Positions 1 to 17,687 of a stretch of DNA of 64,000 nucleotides are shown here, in pieces. Location of the stretch: NCBI GenBank assembly GCA_051294375.1, contig CM119266.1, forward strand, positions 15,661,429 to 15,725,428, read 5' to 3'. Origin of the DNA: Paraspadella gotoi. Lineage: Eukaryota; Chaetognatha. The notes beneath the pieces were generated by a model. The model ran no database searches. It saw nothing but the letters and a program-made list of their open reading frames with translations, and was not told where the DNA came from. The position numbers were made by a program, and so were the translations under genes. The stretch's first letter is position 1, and every line of letters begins with the position of its first letter.

Positions 1-177
1 CGAATATCGGAGAAAATTAGTGATTTATGCGAGAAGAAAATTTGAATAACGTCACCTGCGTGTTTTCCCGCGACGACATCGTTTCCACCCTCCCAAAAAA
101 GAACCTTTCACCTGTTCCGCCCCCACTACGGCTCCTCCCTCAGAGAAGCCGATACTGACGACGTTAACATAAAATCG
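1..177 (+). promoter_or_regulatory. 5' flank of the EGF-protein gene
   Basis: AT/GC-mixed DNA directly upstream of the first ATG of the multi-EGF gene. It probably holds 5' UTR and part of the promoter. I see no convincing TATA box or initiator and assign no element. Confidence 0.3.
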
Positions 178-5114
<4,937 letters not shown>

Positions 5115-6957
5115 CGGCGCTCCTTGGCGGCGTCACCGAACTGTGGGCGCGGCCATCTTTGCCTCGTCGATTCCATTTGTCTCCTATCGTCGAGCTTTGT
5201 CCTTGCAGTGCCAATAAGTTTGTTTTCAAGTTTTCTCTATCGCTGTTATTATTGTTTTGTCTTTGTTTTTCTTCCAGGCGCAAGAAGCCTCATTACCTCT
5301 TTGCATTAACGTTATTAACATTCAACGAATGTTACGAATTTCGGTTTATATATGAATAATTGTTTATTAATCATAATCTATATAAACAATTAATGTCTTT
5401 TTGTGTTTGAGAAGGTTTTTAAAAAAATATCATGTTTCAAATTTCTTGTATAAATACAAGTCTACCTCTTCTTTACCATTTGCCTTTTTTCTATTTTTTA
5501 ATTACATTAGCCACGATCAGAGAAAATCTAATCCTCCTCTTCAACTTCATTTTGTAAGATTTTGTTCTCTTTGAACCCGACACCAGGTGATTGCTAATTT
5601 ATAAAAGGAAAAGAGGTAGACAAAGTAAACTTAGGAGAGAGAGATATAGAGAGAGAGATTATAGATACACACAGACAATTGCAACGCCCCGAACGGCGTC
5701 TCAAAAAAGTCGAAGAAAATCGTTCATTTTCAATTAACCGATCGATCTTTTTGAGTTTCGAGGAAAAAAAAAAGACTAAAGAGGAAAATTTTTTTCTGTT
5801 TCGGGATTTAGATTTTTGGCGACGACTTTCGAACGAGGATCAGGATTAAGAGTCGTTTAAATAAGCGCTTATATGTCCTTAGGGGGAGATAGAGAGTGAG
5901 AGAGAGAGAAGAATGTTTTCGCAAAGGGGGGAAAGAGACCGAGAGGTTTTTGAGAAAGAATGAACTCCAAAAAATGGGGAGCGAACGAGGAAAAGAGTCG
6001 ATTCTCGTGGAATGAAGAAAGAAAATGAGAGGACGACGAGAAAAAAAACATCGCGACTAAAAGTGGCTCATTAACCGCAACTGCACAAAAAGATGCGAAG
6101 GGGGAAGAAAAGGAACGAAATGGAGTTTGTCTGAAAATTTACTCGAGCCGCCCGGTTGTGTTTCTCTCTCCAAATCCTAATTGAATCGGTCGGGAGAAAA
6201 AACCTGGACTCAAAATCTGGAGACGAGACAAATTTGGGTACAAAGACTCGGGGGATTCATTTTGGTCAGAGATTTTCGGTTTCGGCGGCAAAAAAAAAAG
6301 GAACTTTTCCAAAAGAAGGGGAGAAAAAAATTTTCTTCAAATGTCACGCGATGGAATTAAGATTGTTCCCTTTTTTTTCTCCTCTCTCTCTCTGCCTTTT
6401 AATATGTATGTTTTTTTTTCTCCCGGGTGACGGACTATCGACCTTTTCGAGATTGAAGTAAAAAATAGGCCGTCTAGTTTTATATAACTTGGTGACGAGA
6501 AGCTTGACAAACATCAAACGAAGCAAATACAGAATTTTTCAAAACAGAAAATCACAAGAGATAAAAAAAATGAAGAGAAAAAAAAATTTACTCGGAAACC
6601 AGAAAAGGGGTGAGGCTTTTTAGCGAAAAGGGGTGAGGCTCTAAGACGGTGAACAAACTGAAGAAAAGTCGGGGACAAACAAAAGATTCGTCCGCTGGAA
6701 AAAAAGGACGAGACAAAAGGACGAGAGAAGCAGAAGACGAGAAGAAAAAAAAAGATATTACGAACATCGATTAAAAAGAAAAAAAAATTCAAAGAATAAA
6801 GATTTCCCACGTAGTTCGAGTAGTCGGTTCAAAGTTAAATCTATAAATAGAAGACTATCATCTTTTTATAAAAGACGGGATGGAAATGAAAGAAAGGAAC
6901 GAAAAAAAAAGATAGACAAAGACATAAATACGAAAAAATATAAGAAAAGAAGAAAGA

Positions 6958-7195
6958 AGAAAGAAAAAAGAAAAAAGAAAAAAGAAAAAAGAAAAAAGAA
7001 AAAAGAAAAAAGAAAAAAGAAAAAAGAAAAAAGAAAAAAATGGAAAAAAATGAAAAAAGAAAAAAATGGAAAAAAATGAAAAAAGAAAAAATGGAAAAAG
7101 AAAAAAATGGAAAAAATGAAAAAAGAAAAAAATGGAAAAAATGGAAAAGTGAAAAAAAGAAATAAAGAAAGAAAGTAAGAAAGAAAGAAAGAAAA
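6958..7195. repeat. Polypurine low-complexity tract
   Basis: AAAAAG/AAAAAAG units grading into AAAAAATGG and then GAAA units, all purine on the plus strand apart from scattered T. Open frames read across it as Phe-rich strings are compositional artefacts. Confidence 0.9.
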
Positions 7196-7427
7196 GCGCC
7201 GAAGAAAAACGGCACGCGATGTTCCAATAACCAAGTTAGTGAGATTCAAACTTCAACGGAAAATCAGCTGATACAATGTCCGATACAAATATATATTACA
7301 GAATGAAATTAACATAAATGTTATTATAATCCTTAAAGAAAAAGAAAAACAAAGAAGAAATTCCCGATGATCGAGGGCCGAAAGTTTTTTTCTTGCCCGG
7401 TCGTAGTCATCATCGTAGTCATCCTCT

Positions 7428-7465
<38 letters not shown>

Positions 7466-7541
7466 TCATCGTTATCTCCTTGGGTCGCGAGAAAGGAATC
7501 CCTTTTTTTCTCACTCACCTTCACTCGTCATTCATCCAGCG

Positions 7542-7595
7542 TCACTCACCTCATCTTCGAATTCGTCGATGACCTTCGCTTGAAGAAACTCAACG
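7542..7595 (-). other. Possible isolated exon (minus strand)
   Basis: On the minus strand, after a weak AG, this reads E-G-V-E-F-L-Q-A-K-V-I-D-E-F-E-D-E and ends at a good donor (GAG|GTGAGT). The composition looks like protein, but I recognise no family. The only open stretch downstream is a Thr-rich (ACG)n tract. Very uncertain. Confidence 0.2.
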
Positions 7596-8246
7596 CCCTC
7601 CTTACCCCAATTTGTCCTTAACTTTTTCTACACTCGCGGTTTTTGTTAATCAACTCCGTAAAAGAGCTAAAATTTTTATTCATCTCGTGCTACCGTTTTT
7701 TTCTTCTTCGAATAATATCAAAAAAAGTTTTCATCATCCATATTTTTCACTTTTGTTCGAAAGATGATTTTTTACCCCTGATCCTCAGAACACAATCAGG
7801 TGTGAGATACCTTTTTCGCCAAGTTCTTTTTAACCCCACATTTGCCCTTGGCTCTGTTTGGGTTTCATAAGCCCAAAAAGAAAACTATACCTACCACAAC
7901 ATAAAAAAGTCTCCGTTCTGACTGAATTTAACGCACTTAAAATTTTTTTCATTGAATCATTGAACTGTCAAAATCAAATTGACCTTCATTTTCACTTGTA
8001 CCATCTTTCTTTAACTATTTTTTTAATCAATTATTATTTTTTTACTCTTTCTTTCTTTTTTTTTTAAATGTTTTAATTTCTCCTCCTATTGACCTAAAAA
8101 TATTATTTAGAAATGTTTAACATTCATGTAAAACATTTTGGCGAAGTGTCTCAGCCAAGATTCAATAAAACACGTTCCCAATTTTCTCAAACTCCATATG
8201 CCATTCGCTTCTATTTCAAATTGCCGCTAGTGTTTTCGAGATTTCA

Positions 8247-8830
8247 ATGTCATCCGGGTAATCGCCACCACCGCCGCCTCGACCACCGGTCCCCCACCCC
8301 TAAATCGCCTCAACAAGTCGTTCCCCCCTTCCATTCTCGGCTTCCGCTCCCCCGCTAGAGTCGAGTCTCGAAACCCCGCCCCGAACTCAGTCGTCCGCGT
8401 CGGTCACGACAGGAAACCGAGGGTTCCCTTTCGACGACGACGACGACGACGACGGCGCACGACAGGGCACTCTTACTCTCTTGGCCGTGGTCGTCGTCGT
8501 CGTCGTGGTCCTGGACCTCTGGGTTGCACCTGCTCTACTATTTTGTTGTTTTCGAATCTATCATTAAACCGTCGTCTTTACCGAGGTCACGATCCCATTG
8601 GACAGTTGTTACACTTGCTGCCACCAATTGAACTCACCCACTCTTTTTTACCGGAAAACCACCTTACCCTCTCGGATTCCATCATTGGTTCCGCTTGGGC
8701 TCTTCCTCAGCTGCCCTTACCTTCGCTTCCTCGTCGGGCGGACGGAACATCATTAAGTCTGCAGAAGTCTGGTTTCGTTCTTGGACAGATTTTCGGATTT
8801 TTTTTTAAATACGAATTTTATAACTAAAAA
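8247..8830. other. GC-rich open patch, unrecognised
   Basis: A sharply GC-richer stretch in AT-rich surroundings. One plus frame is open from about 8250 to 8827. Another plus frame reads a run of Asp, then Leu/Val-rich hydrophobic residues, near 8430-8530. On the minus strand several AAG|GTAAGG-type donors occur near 8660 and 8720. TCG/GAC trinucleotide repeats may explain part of the openness. It could be exon(s) of an unrecognised gene or a CpG-rich promoter. Confidence 0.2.
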
Positions 8831-9331
8831 CAATTCAAAATACATACAACGAGAGTAAGTCCTGTCTTAACAATATGAACTACTTTAAAATCATTCATTG
8901 ACATCGACATTGACAAGCATCAATTTTGTTCTTCATTTTTTGCTACATTTGAAATCGGTAACAATTTCTAATATTAAAGATTATATTCGTATTTATCGTA
9001 CGTAGCTTTTGCGCAAACATTTTAAATTTTAAAATTACAACTTCGGGCGTCGTCAGTATGATTTATTTTATCTCCACGACTTGCATTTAAAAAAATTAGA
9101 ACTATGTGGTTAAATTTTTTCTAATTTTACATTGTATTACGATATTTTCCGCCTGAATGATTTCATATTGAAGCGATTATGTTTTACGAATGTGGGAAGA
9201 TTCTATCGTTTTCTCGAGTTGTCATTTAAGTAGTTGTTTGTCGGGTGAATCTTACTATTGAGACTTGTCATACGATGAGAAAATACTTTTTGAGATCTGG
9301 CATTAAACGAGTTTTAAATTCGAAAGAGAAA

Positions 9332-9453
<122 letters not shown>

Positions 9454-9898
9454 ACCTTTTGTATCTCGTTTCCATCCAAAAGAAAAAAGCAAAAAGACTT
9501 TCTTTGCGCAAATTAGTCCAACTTAGGATCGTTTTTTTTTCCGCCGGCTCCGGTTAAACTTAAAGAATCCAAAATTATTTTAAGCGTAACGGAACCAAGG
9601 GAAAAAAACAAGTATTCTCTTGATGTAAGGTTAAAATTATTTTATGATCAATTTTAGAATATTACTTCCTGGGAAAACAAGAAACGAAACAAAGTAGTAA
9701 AAAAGAAAAAAAAGTCACGCTTGACGAGTTAACTCACTCTCCGTTACTTTACGTTTTCCACTCCCAGTTTGTGGCTCAAAATTAAAACTAAAAAAAAACA
9801 CCGAAATCTCGAATGAGTCTTTTTGGCAAAAATCGAACGTCATTGTTCGTTATCTTATATCATTGACTTCCTCTAATAATCGCTTATAAACCGTCGCC

Positions 9899-11133
9899 AT
9901 GGAAACCTCGCGACGCACCCCGCCACGCCCCCCGTCCTTTGAAAACCGCGCCTACTTCGACCTCCCCATGCCAGAACCCCCGCCATCCGTGAAAACTTCT
10001 TCGCCTCGTCCCCGACCGACCGGGAATTCGCCGCCCCCTGAAATCGGCGACGGCGTCTCGGCCGGAAGGACCTACCGGCGTTCGACGACTCCCCCTCCTC
10101 CTCCTCCGCCGCCGGAAAGACGCTGCGCTGTGGGCGCCGCCGACGACGAGGAAATCGACGAGATGGGAGGCAAGAAGGACGCTTCCTCCTCCTCTTCCTC
10201 CTTTTCCGACGCGAACAAAAACCGGTTAAACTTTCCCGGGAAATTCCCGACTTCTCAGATCGAAGGAATTCCCGTCGCCGTCGACGACGAGAGCCGAGAC
10301 TCGAACGCGGAACCTCGTCGAGTCGAAGGAAGAGACAATCCCGCCTTCGCCACCGAGGCGCAACAAAAGCAAAGACGTCAGCAGCAGCAAAGACGACAAC
10401 AACAGCATCAGCAGCAGCGACCAACGCGAACGTATCAACGTCCGGCGTCGGAAATGCCGTCGAACGGCGCCGCAGTGGATTTTGGACCGGCGTCGTCGCC
10501 GAGGCGTGGGGAGAAGAATGGCGCCGGCGGTTATAACCTTTACGGTGAGGAAAAGGGGAAGAGTTGGGTCAGACCGATCAATAGAGATTTTTATATACCT
10601 TTACTTTAGGGCCATTTATTTTAGGCTTCCATTTTTTTGGCTTTTTTTTACTTTGATCTTTAAATATTGGATACAACTTACAAAAACGCTATTACGTTAT
10701 GTAACGAATGAAATAACGCAGTGAATAACTGAATAAGTACCACAATAACTTAAAAAAACCAAGAAACCAGAATATGTAAATTTAAAAATGAGACTATCAA
10801 AAAGTTTGCATAAGTGAAGGTAGTAGTTTTATATGTTGATACTTAATATTGGCTTGATTCTTTTTATAAACAAATTTAATTTAATTAGATTGACGTTGAG
10901 CCAAATTATTCTTTTTAGTAGACTCCACCAGCATGGACTCCCTATTTTAAAGTGTTTATAAAAGCTTAAATTATTGCAATTTTTACGAGGCAGAACTCAA
11001 ACGGAGAAACAGAGCAACATTGGAAAATGTCTAAGTCTTAATTCTTAACACACAAAAGCCTTAATACACAAAAGAGTACAATAGATCGTTGGGAAGAAAA
11101 CGTTAAAATTAAGAGAGGAAGAAAGATAGGGAG

Positions 11134-11196
<63 letters not shown>

Positions 11197-11758
11197 CGGT
11201 GTTTGAATTGACACAACATGTGGATTACAGTAGTCATATAAAGGCGGAAGTAATCGATTTTGAAGCTTAAGCTGTTGACTTTCGTTCTTCGTTCGACATA
11301 TAGAAAGTTTTTCACGTAAAGACAGTAAATAAAATGTCGTCAACTCCCTTAGGTAACAAGGCCTACCCCAAAAAGCCGAACGACGACGACGACGACGACG
11401 ACAAAGGATGTTACGTCCGCCATCGACGTTTTCTCGTCCTCGCTGTCTTCATCGGTTTCATCGTCGCTCTCGTCCTCATCATCGTCTGCTCCGTTTTCTT
11501 GACGAAGGTCTCCAAGGGAAGCGGGGATGGAACGAGGTGAGGTCGGGCTTTGGCCGCCTTTTTTTGACTGTAAACAAAGGAAGAAGGTGGGAACTTAGTT
11601 TTGATGTGTTCCATTTCTAATTGCATTTGCCGTCGCGAATGCTCGAGTAAATTGTAAAATCATGTACAACATGTAAATCGCGTAAATCTCATCATTGCCG
11701 CTCTGTTTCATAACATCAGCCCCGTGGACAACAAAACAAAACCAATACCCACGTTCAG
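9899..11758 (+). CDS. 5' exons of chitinase gene: cytoplasmic region plus membrane anchor (putative)
   Basis: Exon 9899-10544 starts at an ATG with strong context (GCCATGG). It encodes about 215 hydrophilic residues: Pro-rich, a poly-Pro run, Ser runs and a Gln-rich tract near the end. It ends in phase 1 at G|GTGAGG. Exon 11353-11536 follows TTAG and restores frame as N-L-Y-G-N-K-A-Y-P. It encodes seven Asp, then C-Y-V-R-H-R-R and one hydrophobic helix of about 23 residues (F-L-V-L-A-V-F-I-G-F-I-V...). A 39-nt mini-exon at 11720-11758 continues in phase. Basic residues before the helix and no signal peptide suggest a type II orientation. The join to the catalytic exons at 13,178 is inferred from order and strand. 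The phases do not close directly (phase 2 out, phase 0 in), so either one small exon is missing or the donor differs. Confidence 0.55.
11139..11194. repeat. (GA)n microsatellite
   Basis: GA dinucleotide array in the first intron of the chitinase-gene model. Confidence 0.95.
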
Positions 11759-12636
11759 GTGAATGGAAAACAATCTCATATGATCATATACTTTTAAAAA
11801 GACTAACCAAATACAGACGTAGCAGGATTACTATCTTAAAAGTACGCATCGAGTTTTTCTATTTGAATTTAAAACGTAAATGTTTCTTTTTTTATCCATG
11901 ACTAATAGGAAAATGATATTAATGAGTCAGCTTAAAGAAGAACTCTTTGCTTCCCTTGCTGAGTAATCGTTGTTTGTTGCGGACCGGTTTTTCTATCCGA
12001 CTTACCTCCTGACCTTTAATCAAAGACCCTAACCAAGATTCTAAAACCGGGTTGAAGACTTTCTTTGACTCAGTTTTATTAAAACTCGTACGTTGACCTC
12101 ACTAATCCTCACCTAGATAGATAATCTTCTAATTTTTCTAACGTGACCCAAAAACCCGAATACCCACCGCACAATTCCGAACCTGCATCTCATCGAAAAG
12201 GCCCATCCTCTCTCCGCAACCACTTCCCACTTTTTTTTCCGAATGATTGTATCTTTTCTATTTCACACTTTGTTTGATCGTAAATATGATGAACGTTTTC
12301 AAATTATGTAGACGCATAATTTTTTTTTTTTTAGCACCATTTTTTTTTTGGAGGGAAAAGGATATGAAAAAAAAAGACGAATGTGACACTTAGGGGATTG
12401 AATCTGAAAAACCGTCTGACAAAAAAGAAAAAAACAGAAGGAAAAAGAGACATAAACTGTAAAAGGAAATAAAGATTGAAAATGATAAAGAAAACATTAA
12501 GAAATGGGGAGAGATACCGATGACAGGAGACGGAAAAGAAGAAAGAAGAAAAAAACTGTGCGACAGAAACAAAAAAAAAGAAAAAAGAAAAAAAAAACCT
12601 GGTAAAAAGAAATGAACGGAAAAAGAATGAATGAAA

Positions 12637-12686
12637 GAAAGAAAGAAAGAAAGAAAGAAAGCAAGAAAGCAAGAAAGAAAGAAGGA

Positions 12687-12746
<60 letters not shown>

Positions 12747-12747
12747 A
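12637..12747. repeat. (GAAA)n microsatellite
   Basis: Tetranucleotide array with a few GCAA variants, in the intron before the catalytic exons of the chitinase. Long Lys-rich or Phe/Leu/Ser-rich open frames across it are artefacts. Confidence 0.95.
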
Positions 12748-13073
12748 AAGCAAGCAAGCAAGCAAAAGAGCCAGAGCCCGAAACCCTAAAAAGAAAAAGG
12801 CTGAGCCCAAATATGTATTCCTCCTCCTTTCGAAATCTCGACACAATGACAAACGAAAAGAAAAAAAAGAAGAAAGATGAAAATAGAGAAACCGTCAGGA
12901 CTTAAGTCAGTTCTTTCATAGAGAAATCACCGCCATCACCGATTTGTGAGGAAAAAGGAAAGAATCGGTCGACGCCAAAAAAGGAGACGGAGATAATCTC
13001 ATCCATAAAATAAGAGAACGAATCGCTAATAAGGAAATGTCCTTTTCTCGACCTTGTTCCCGCTTCCAATCTT

Positions 13074-13104
<31 letters not shown>

Positions 13105-13177
13105 CTCTCTTCTTCTCCTCTTCTCTCTCTCTCTCTCTCTCTCCCAAACCTCGTCCCTCCGCAATCCCCCCATTTAG

Positions 13178-15530
13178 ACCACTTCCGGTCCCGACCCGCG
13201 GGATCCCCGCCATTTGTCGAACATGGCGACCTATGGAGACCCTCTTCCCTCTGACGATTCCTGCTCTGAGGCGTCGGACCCGCTGAATCTGCCCCCCGCG
13301 CCGCTGGAGAGATGGTTCAACAAGGAGATGTTCGACGATTTGTTCCCCAAGGTAGAACGAGTCGTGAGGGGAATCTCGAATCTGTTTTTTTTTTTTTTTT
13401 TGCGCAGGGTATCGGCGTGTCTTTCTCTCCATCTCTTTAAGGCTTAAAATATCTGACGTCTTTCTGTTTTTATGTATTTCTAATACAAAGAATTTGATAT
13501 GAATTTGTAAACAACGATTTTTTGGGGGTATTTCTAATTAAGTGCTTGATGAGAAACCTCCGTCTATTTCTTTGTCAGTCTGTATGTTTCTCGTTTTCTC
13601 TTGATCTGTCTGTCTCTTTATAAGTGTTTTTTTTCTTTCTCATTGTGACCGTTTTTTTCAATTTTCAATTTTTAAATTCTTACGATCTTAGAGGAGTGAT
13701 TTTCTCAGTGAGATCAAGACATCTCGAAAGAGAGAAAATGTTTTAATTCTTTTCTTGATTCATATTTTTTTTTTATTAAAAAAAAAAGGGTTTCAATTTA
13801 AAAATGAAAAAAAAAAAACTTTCTTGCCCTCCTTAAGGCCAACCTCGGTTGGGGACCCAAGAAGTGCGCCCCCTACAACTACCAAGCCTTCGTCATCGCC
13901 GCTCGTTATTTTCCGGAGTTCGGCGACGAGTTCGTCACCCACGACGCCGTCGGCCGGAAGTTGCCCAATTTGAACAACGACAACGACAAGTGGAAGGTTA
14001 ACCGACGCGAGTTGGCGGCTTTCTTCGCTCACGCCATCCAGGTAAAAAATTAAGTTTTTTTTTTCTTGATTGGCTAATGTCGTAAAATGTATGTACATAA
14101 TTCCTAAACAACTGCGACGCCCATCCTCGCCAATTCTACCTCAACCCTCTCTTCCCGCCTTTTCTTCAACAGGAAACGGGTGAGAACAACTTGGACCTGT
14201 TCGAGACGATCGGGAAGAGCGACCCCGTGACGGCGGAGAACTGCTTCTACCGCGGAGGCTTCTTCAATTGGTTCGAGGGCGGCCCCGTCTCGATGCTCGT
14301 CGACAACCGCGGCGCCAGACCCGAGGATGGGGTGCGATGCAATGCGGCCGGATTGTATTGCAGCACTGGAGACAATAAATTCCTGCATCCGTGCAACAAG
14401 GTCATTCCGAGTTCGACGACGACTAACAAAAAAAACTTTTAACAAGAAACAACCGCAACCTAATTTTTTAATAGCTACCTTAGAAAACTCTTAAGTCTCT
14501 CAACTAACTCCAAGAGTCCTTCCTTTCTCCAGGAAATGGACGGAATATATTACCGCGGGTGCTACTTCGGTCGCGGCGCCATCCAGATCTCTTACAACTT
14601 CAACTACGGCCTCTTTACTCGCTGGCTGCAACGTCGTGGCGTGACCCACAATGGGAAGCCTATCGATCTGCTGCGCGACCCCAACCTGGTCATCACCAAA
14701 CGCGACCCTCCGCTAGCAATCCTCGCTTCCATGTGGTTCTTCATGACGCCGCAGCCGCCGAAGCCTTCGATGCACCACATAATCATCGGGAAATACGTGA
14801 GCAAATTTGTGACTGTGATACGAGTGTACGTTTTTCTCTTTATTTTTTCATATTTCCCTTCCCAGGTCAAATAATTTTGTTACTAAAGTTTGAATTCAAT
14901 GTTAATTCAATTCTCGCAATCGACAGCAGGCCAACAGGCCAACAGGAAATGGTTTATTTAAGACCTCCGTCCTTCTTTTATGATAATATAAGATATTGTT
15001 GTTGTTCGTCCACATATTACGATAATAAGTTTTGTTGTTAACCTTTTGTCCATTCCGCCCAGGTCTCCCCCGACCCCGACTACTCCGGCTCCGTCCTCGG
15101 CCCCACCTCCCTCGTCATCAACAACGAGTGCAACGGTGAGGACGCGGGGTTGGCGGGCGGTTCGGGCGAGTCGCGCCGCATCAAGGCCTTCAAGTGGTTC
15201 TCCGACTACTTCAGCGTCGGCATCGAGGAGGATCCCAAGACTCTCTCGTGCAAAGACTTTTCCGTGCGGGACTTTCGGCTGCCCCAGGCGCTGCTGGGCG
15301 GGCGGGAGCAGCACGTGACCTGGGACATGAATTGGCAGCGACCGGCGTATCTTCGTCCGTGCCAGTGCGCGCAAGCGTCGTACCAAGGAATCATTTACGC
15401 GATGGACGAAAAGATTTATCCCGAGTACAGGGAAGTCAACCAGGAGAACCGCCGGTGGTGCGAGGGGATTTTGGATGCTCTATGGCCCAAGAATCAGTCA
15501 TGCGTGGGCGTGCCCAACGGGCCGATTTGA
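13178..15530 (+). CDS. Glycoside hydrolase family 19 chitinase, catalytic region
   Basis: Five phase-0 exons: 13178-13351, 13838-14041, 14173-14400, 14533-14796, 15063-15530 (stop TGA), giving 445 residues. GH19 enzymes hydrolyse chitin with inversion. Family hallmarks are the A-F-F-A-H-A-I-Q-E-T-G-E segment, whose Glu matches the first catalytic Glu of plant class I/II enzymes (H-E-T in plants), and the block Y-F-G-R-G-A-I-Q-I-S-Y-N-F-N-Y-G, matching G-R-G-P-I-Q-L-S..N-Y-N-Y-G. The start L-E-R-W-F-N-K-E-M-F-D-D-L-F-P and Y-N-Y-Q-A-F-V-I-A-A also fit. I cannot place the second catalytic Glu; E in T-A-E-N or W-F-E-G-G are candidates. The C-terminal exon, about 155 residues, adds Cys pairs. No chitin-binding domain is visible. 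No signal peptide precedes exon 1, which supports joining to the upstream membrane-anchor exons. The ATG at 13,223 lies inside exon 1 and is unlikely to be the start. Confidence 0.87.
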
Positions 15531-15684
15531 ATTGGGGGGGAAAAGAGGAACGGGAGGTGGGAGGGAGATGGTAAGACGTAGGAGTGGCAGTCGTGGCGTT
15601 GAAATCGGTTTTGTTATTCAGTTATCGCAGATTAGTTATATCGCGAATTATATTAGTCTTTCTTTATTTAACATGAGTCTGTTG

Positions 15685-15690
15685 AATAAA
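15685..15690 (+). terminator. Poly(A) signal of chitinase gene
   Basis: AATAAA 155 bp after the chitinase stop codon. Confidence 0.6.
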
Positions 15691-16126
15691 AACGAGATGA
15701 TTAATTATATCTTGATTAAAAATTAACTTTAAATTATCAATGATAGATTTTTATTCGACGGACTTTTTTTTTTTGCCTCATTCTATGACGTTTCTTTGTT
15801 ACGCCGTTTTCATATTATTTTTTTGCGAAAGGCTTGTGAAATGCTTCTGCCGACAATTATTTGACCAACGGATTAGGCTCTAATCCTGAGTATTGCTCAA
15901 AATACAAGCTGTAAATCAATTTTCTTTAATTATTTTAAAATATAATAACATATAGCAAAGTAAACTATTATCAGAACGACCGTGGTTGTCCCGGTCGTTA
16001 AATAAGGCAGTTATGGCAATGGGGGACATGTATGAAGCCCTAGGTGTGAGGCATCTCCCGACAGCTGGCGCTGGCTTTGGACCTGCATGTCACTGGCACG
16101 TTTATGCCGACACCTTCACACTTTAA

Positions 16127-16247
16127 CCAGCGTGACTAAGAGGGAATTGAACCCGGAACTCACGGTATTTAGCTGTCCAAGCCAATGGGCCGAGCTGAGT
16201 TTCACCAAGATATACGGGAAGCGAATTTATGATTCGCCACACTGTTC
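16127..16247 (-). repeat. tRNA-like SINE (family B), copy 1
   Basis: Shares blocks ccagcgtga, attgaacccg.aactcacgg, ttagctgtccaagccaatgg, acggga.gc and gattcgccaca with a copy at 37,002-37,137. On the minus strand gggttcaa is a pol III B-box-like element. Upstream of it, ggcttggacagctaa resembles an A box. This suggests a tRNA-derived SINE head. Confidence 0.65.
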
Positions 16248-17656
16248 CTCTATGGGAGGGAGCCGAGGGGTGAACCCCCCATGCCCGGCGGAACGCCAAT
16301 TTCCGGTGCCGGTCTTCTTCCATCGGAGACCGGAAGTCGCCGGGGTAGATTTGACCTTATAAATGAACGACGAGAGAAACACCACGAAAAGACCTTTCAC
16401 TTTGAATGGACTTGTTTTAGTGCTGTTGGTCGAGGGTCGAATAAAAAGTGTTGAATATCTAAAATCACTCCAACCAACTGAATATATAACTGTTACAGAG
16501 AAAGATAGATAGCATTGGTAACGTTAATAACGTAGACTTAACTCCTCCGTCTTAGTCATAACAGAACGGTGTTTTTTTTTTCGTGTAAGCTAACGTCGTG
16601 ATCTCCTCATTCTCCATTGCATACAATTCTTATTGACATTCTACACAATGTTGACTCATTTTGGAGAAATTCCATTATTGTCTCGGGCTTCTTCCGTCGG
16701 ATATATCGACACGCAATTTTCGATTCGCGCGATTCCTCGTTGTCGTTGTTGTCTTTTTCTCGGATCCAATCTTTTCGTGTTTTCTCATTGCATTTCTGAG
16801 CGATTGCCTTCGGGATGAGTACGGCGGTTGGATCCACCTCATGACAGATACGTACGCTATAAAACATGGTTTGTTTACGTTAGTGACCTTTATACTAATT
16901 AATACCATATTTTCGTTCACCAATGTTAGTTAGCGTGACTACTAAGAAACCTGCAATTCTTATTAACAGACATAGAACGAAGTATGCTGAGTCAGGGAAG
17001 CAGTAAAATGGAAGATTCGATTCTTCGCGAATAGATTGCATGATTTGCGGTCGCATCGGCAGAAAGGCCTTCGCGCAGATTTATAAAAAAAAAATCCGAC
17101 GGAGGAAGAGATTTGACAGAATCGCGAACATCCTTGAATTTTGAGCAGACGGCGACGAAGATTGCTTGCAAAAGTCAAGTTTCTTTTTTGATTTTAGTTA
17201 TTACAAAGAACCATTTAAAAAGTTGATAAACTGCTATATTACTGCTTTTACCGCTTTTCTTCTGTTGCCTTATGGTGTAATTCGTGCGAGGCATAAAAAA
17301 AATGAAAGAAAAAAAACTATGGGAAAAGCGACGCAATAAAAGAAAAAGAAAAGAAATACGATGGCAGCAAAGACATGAAGATACTTAGCAATGTCCGTCT
17401 CCAAGAGAGAAAAAAAAAAGCAGGGATCAACCAACGTCCAAATTGTCTTTGCCTTCTCTCCACATGAATATCGCATCGAAATGAAGACCGAATGTGTACT
17501 TTACGCTTCATACTACGCCAACTTAATCGTTATATCAACATTATCGAATATCGGAATATGTAATAAATGAGAAATTCCACTTAAACCGTTTTTTCGCTTC
17601 CAACGGAGAAAATTGAATAAACTGCTTGGAGGCGAAGAAAGAAGATCTTGGATCGC

Positions 17657-17687
<31 letters not shown>

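Noticed and set aside
6841-7249. Phe-rich open frames over polypurine DNA
   Set aside because: Low-complexity artefact of A-rich sequence read on the minus strand.
11334-11540. ATG at 11,334 as the start of the membrane-anchor protein
   Set aside because: The bases just before GTAACAAGG are a good acceptor (CCCTTAG), and the upstream exon 9899-10544 joins there in phase. The ATG lies in the intron.
12331-12852. Phe/Leu/Ser-rich minus-strand frames over (GAAA)n
   Set aside because: Microsatellite artefact, with three overlapping versions of the same string.
13214-13447. ATG at 13,223 as the chitinase start
   Set aside because: It lies inside an exon whose frame is open to the acceptor, and no signal peptide follows it.
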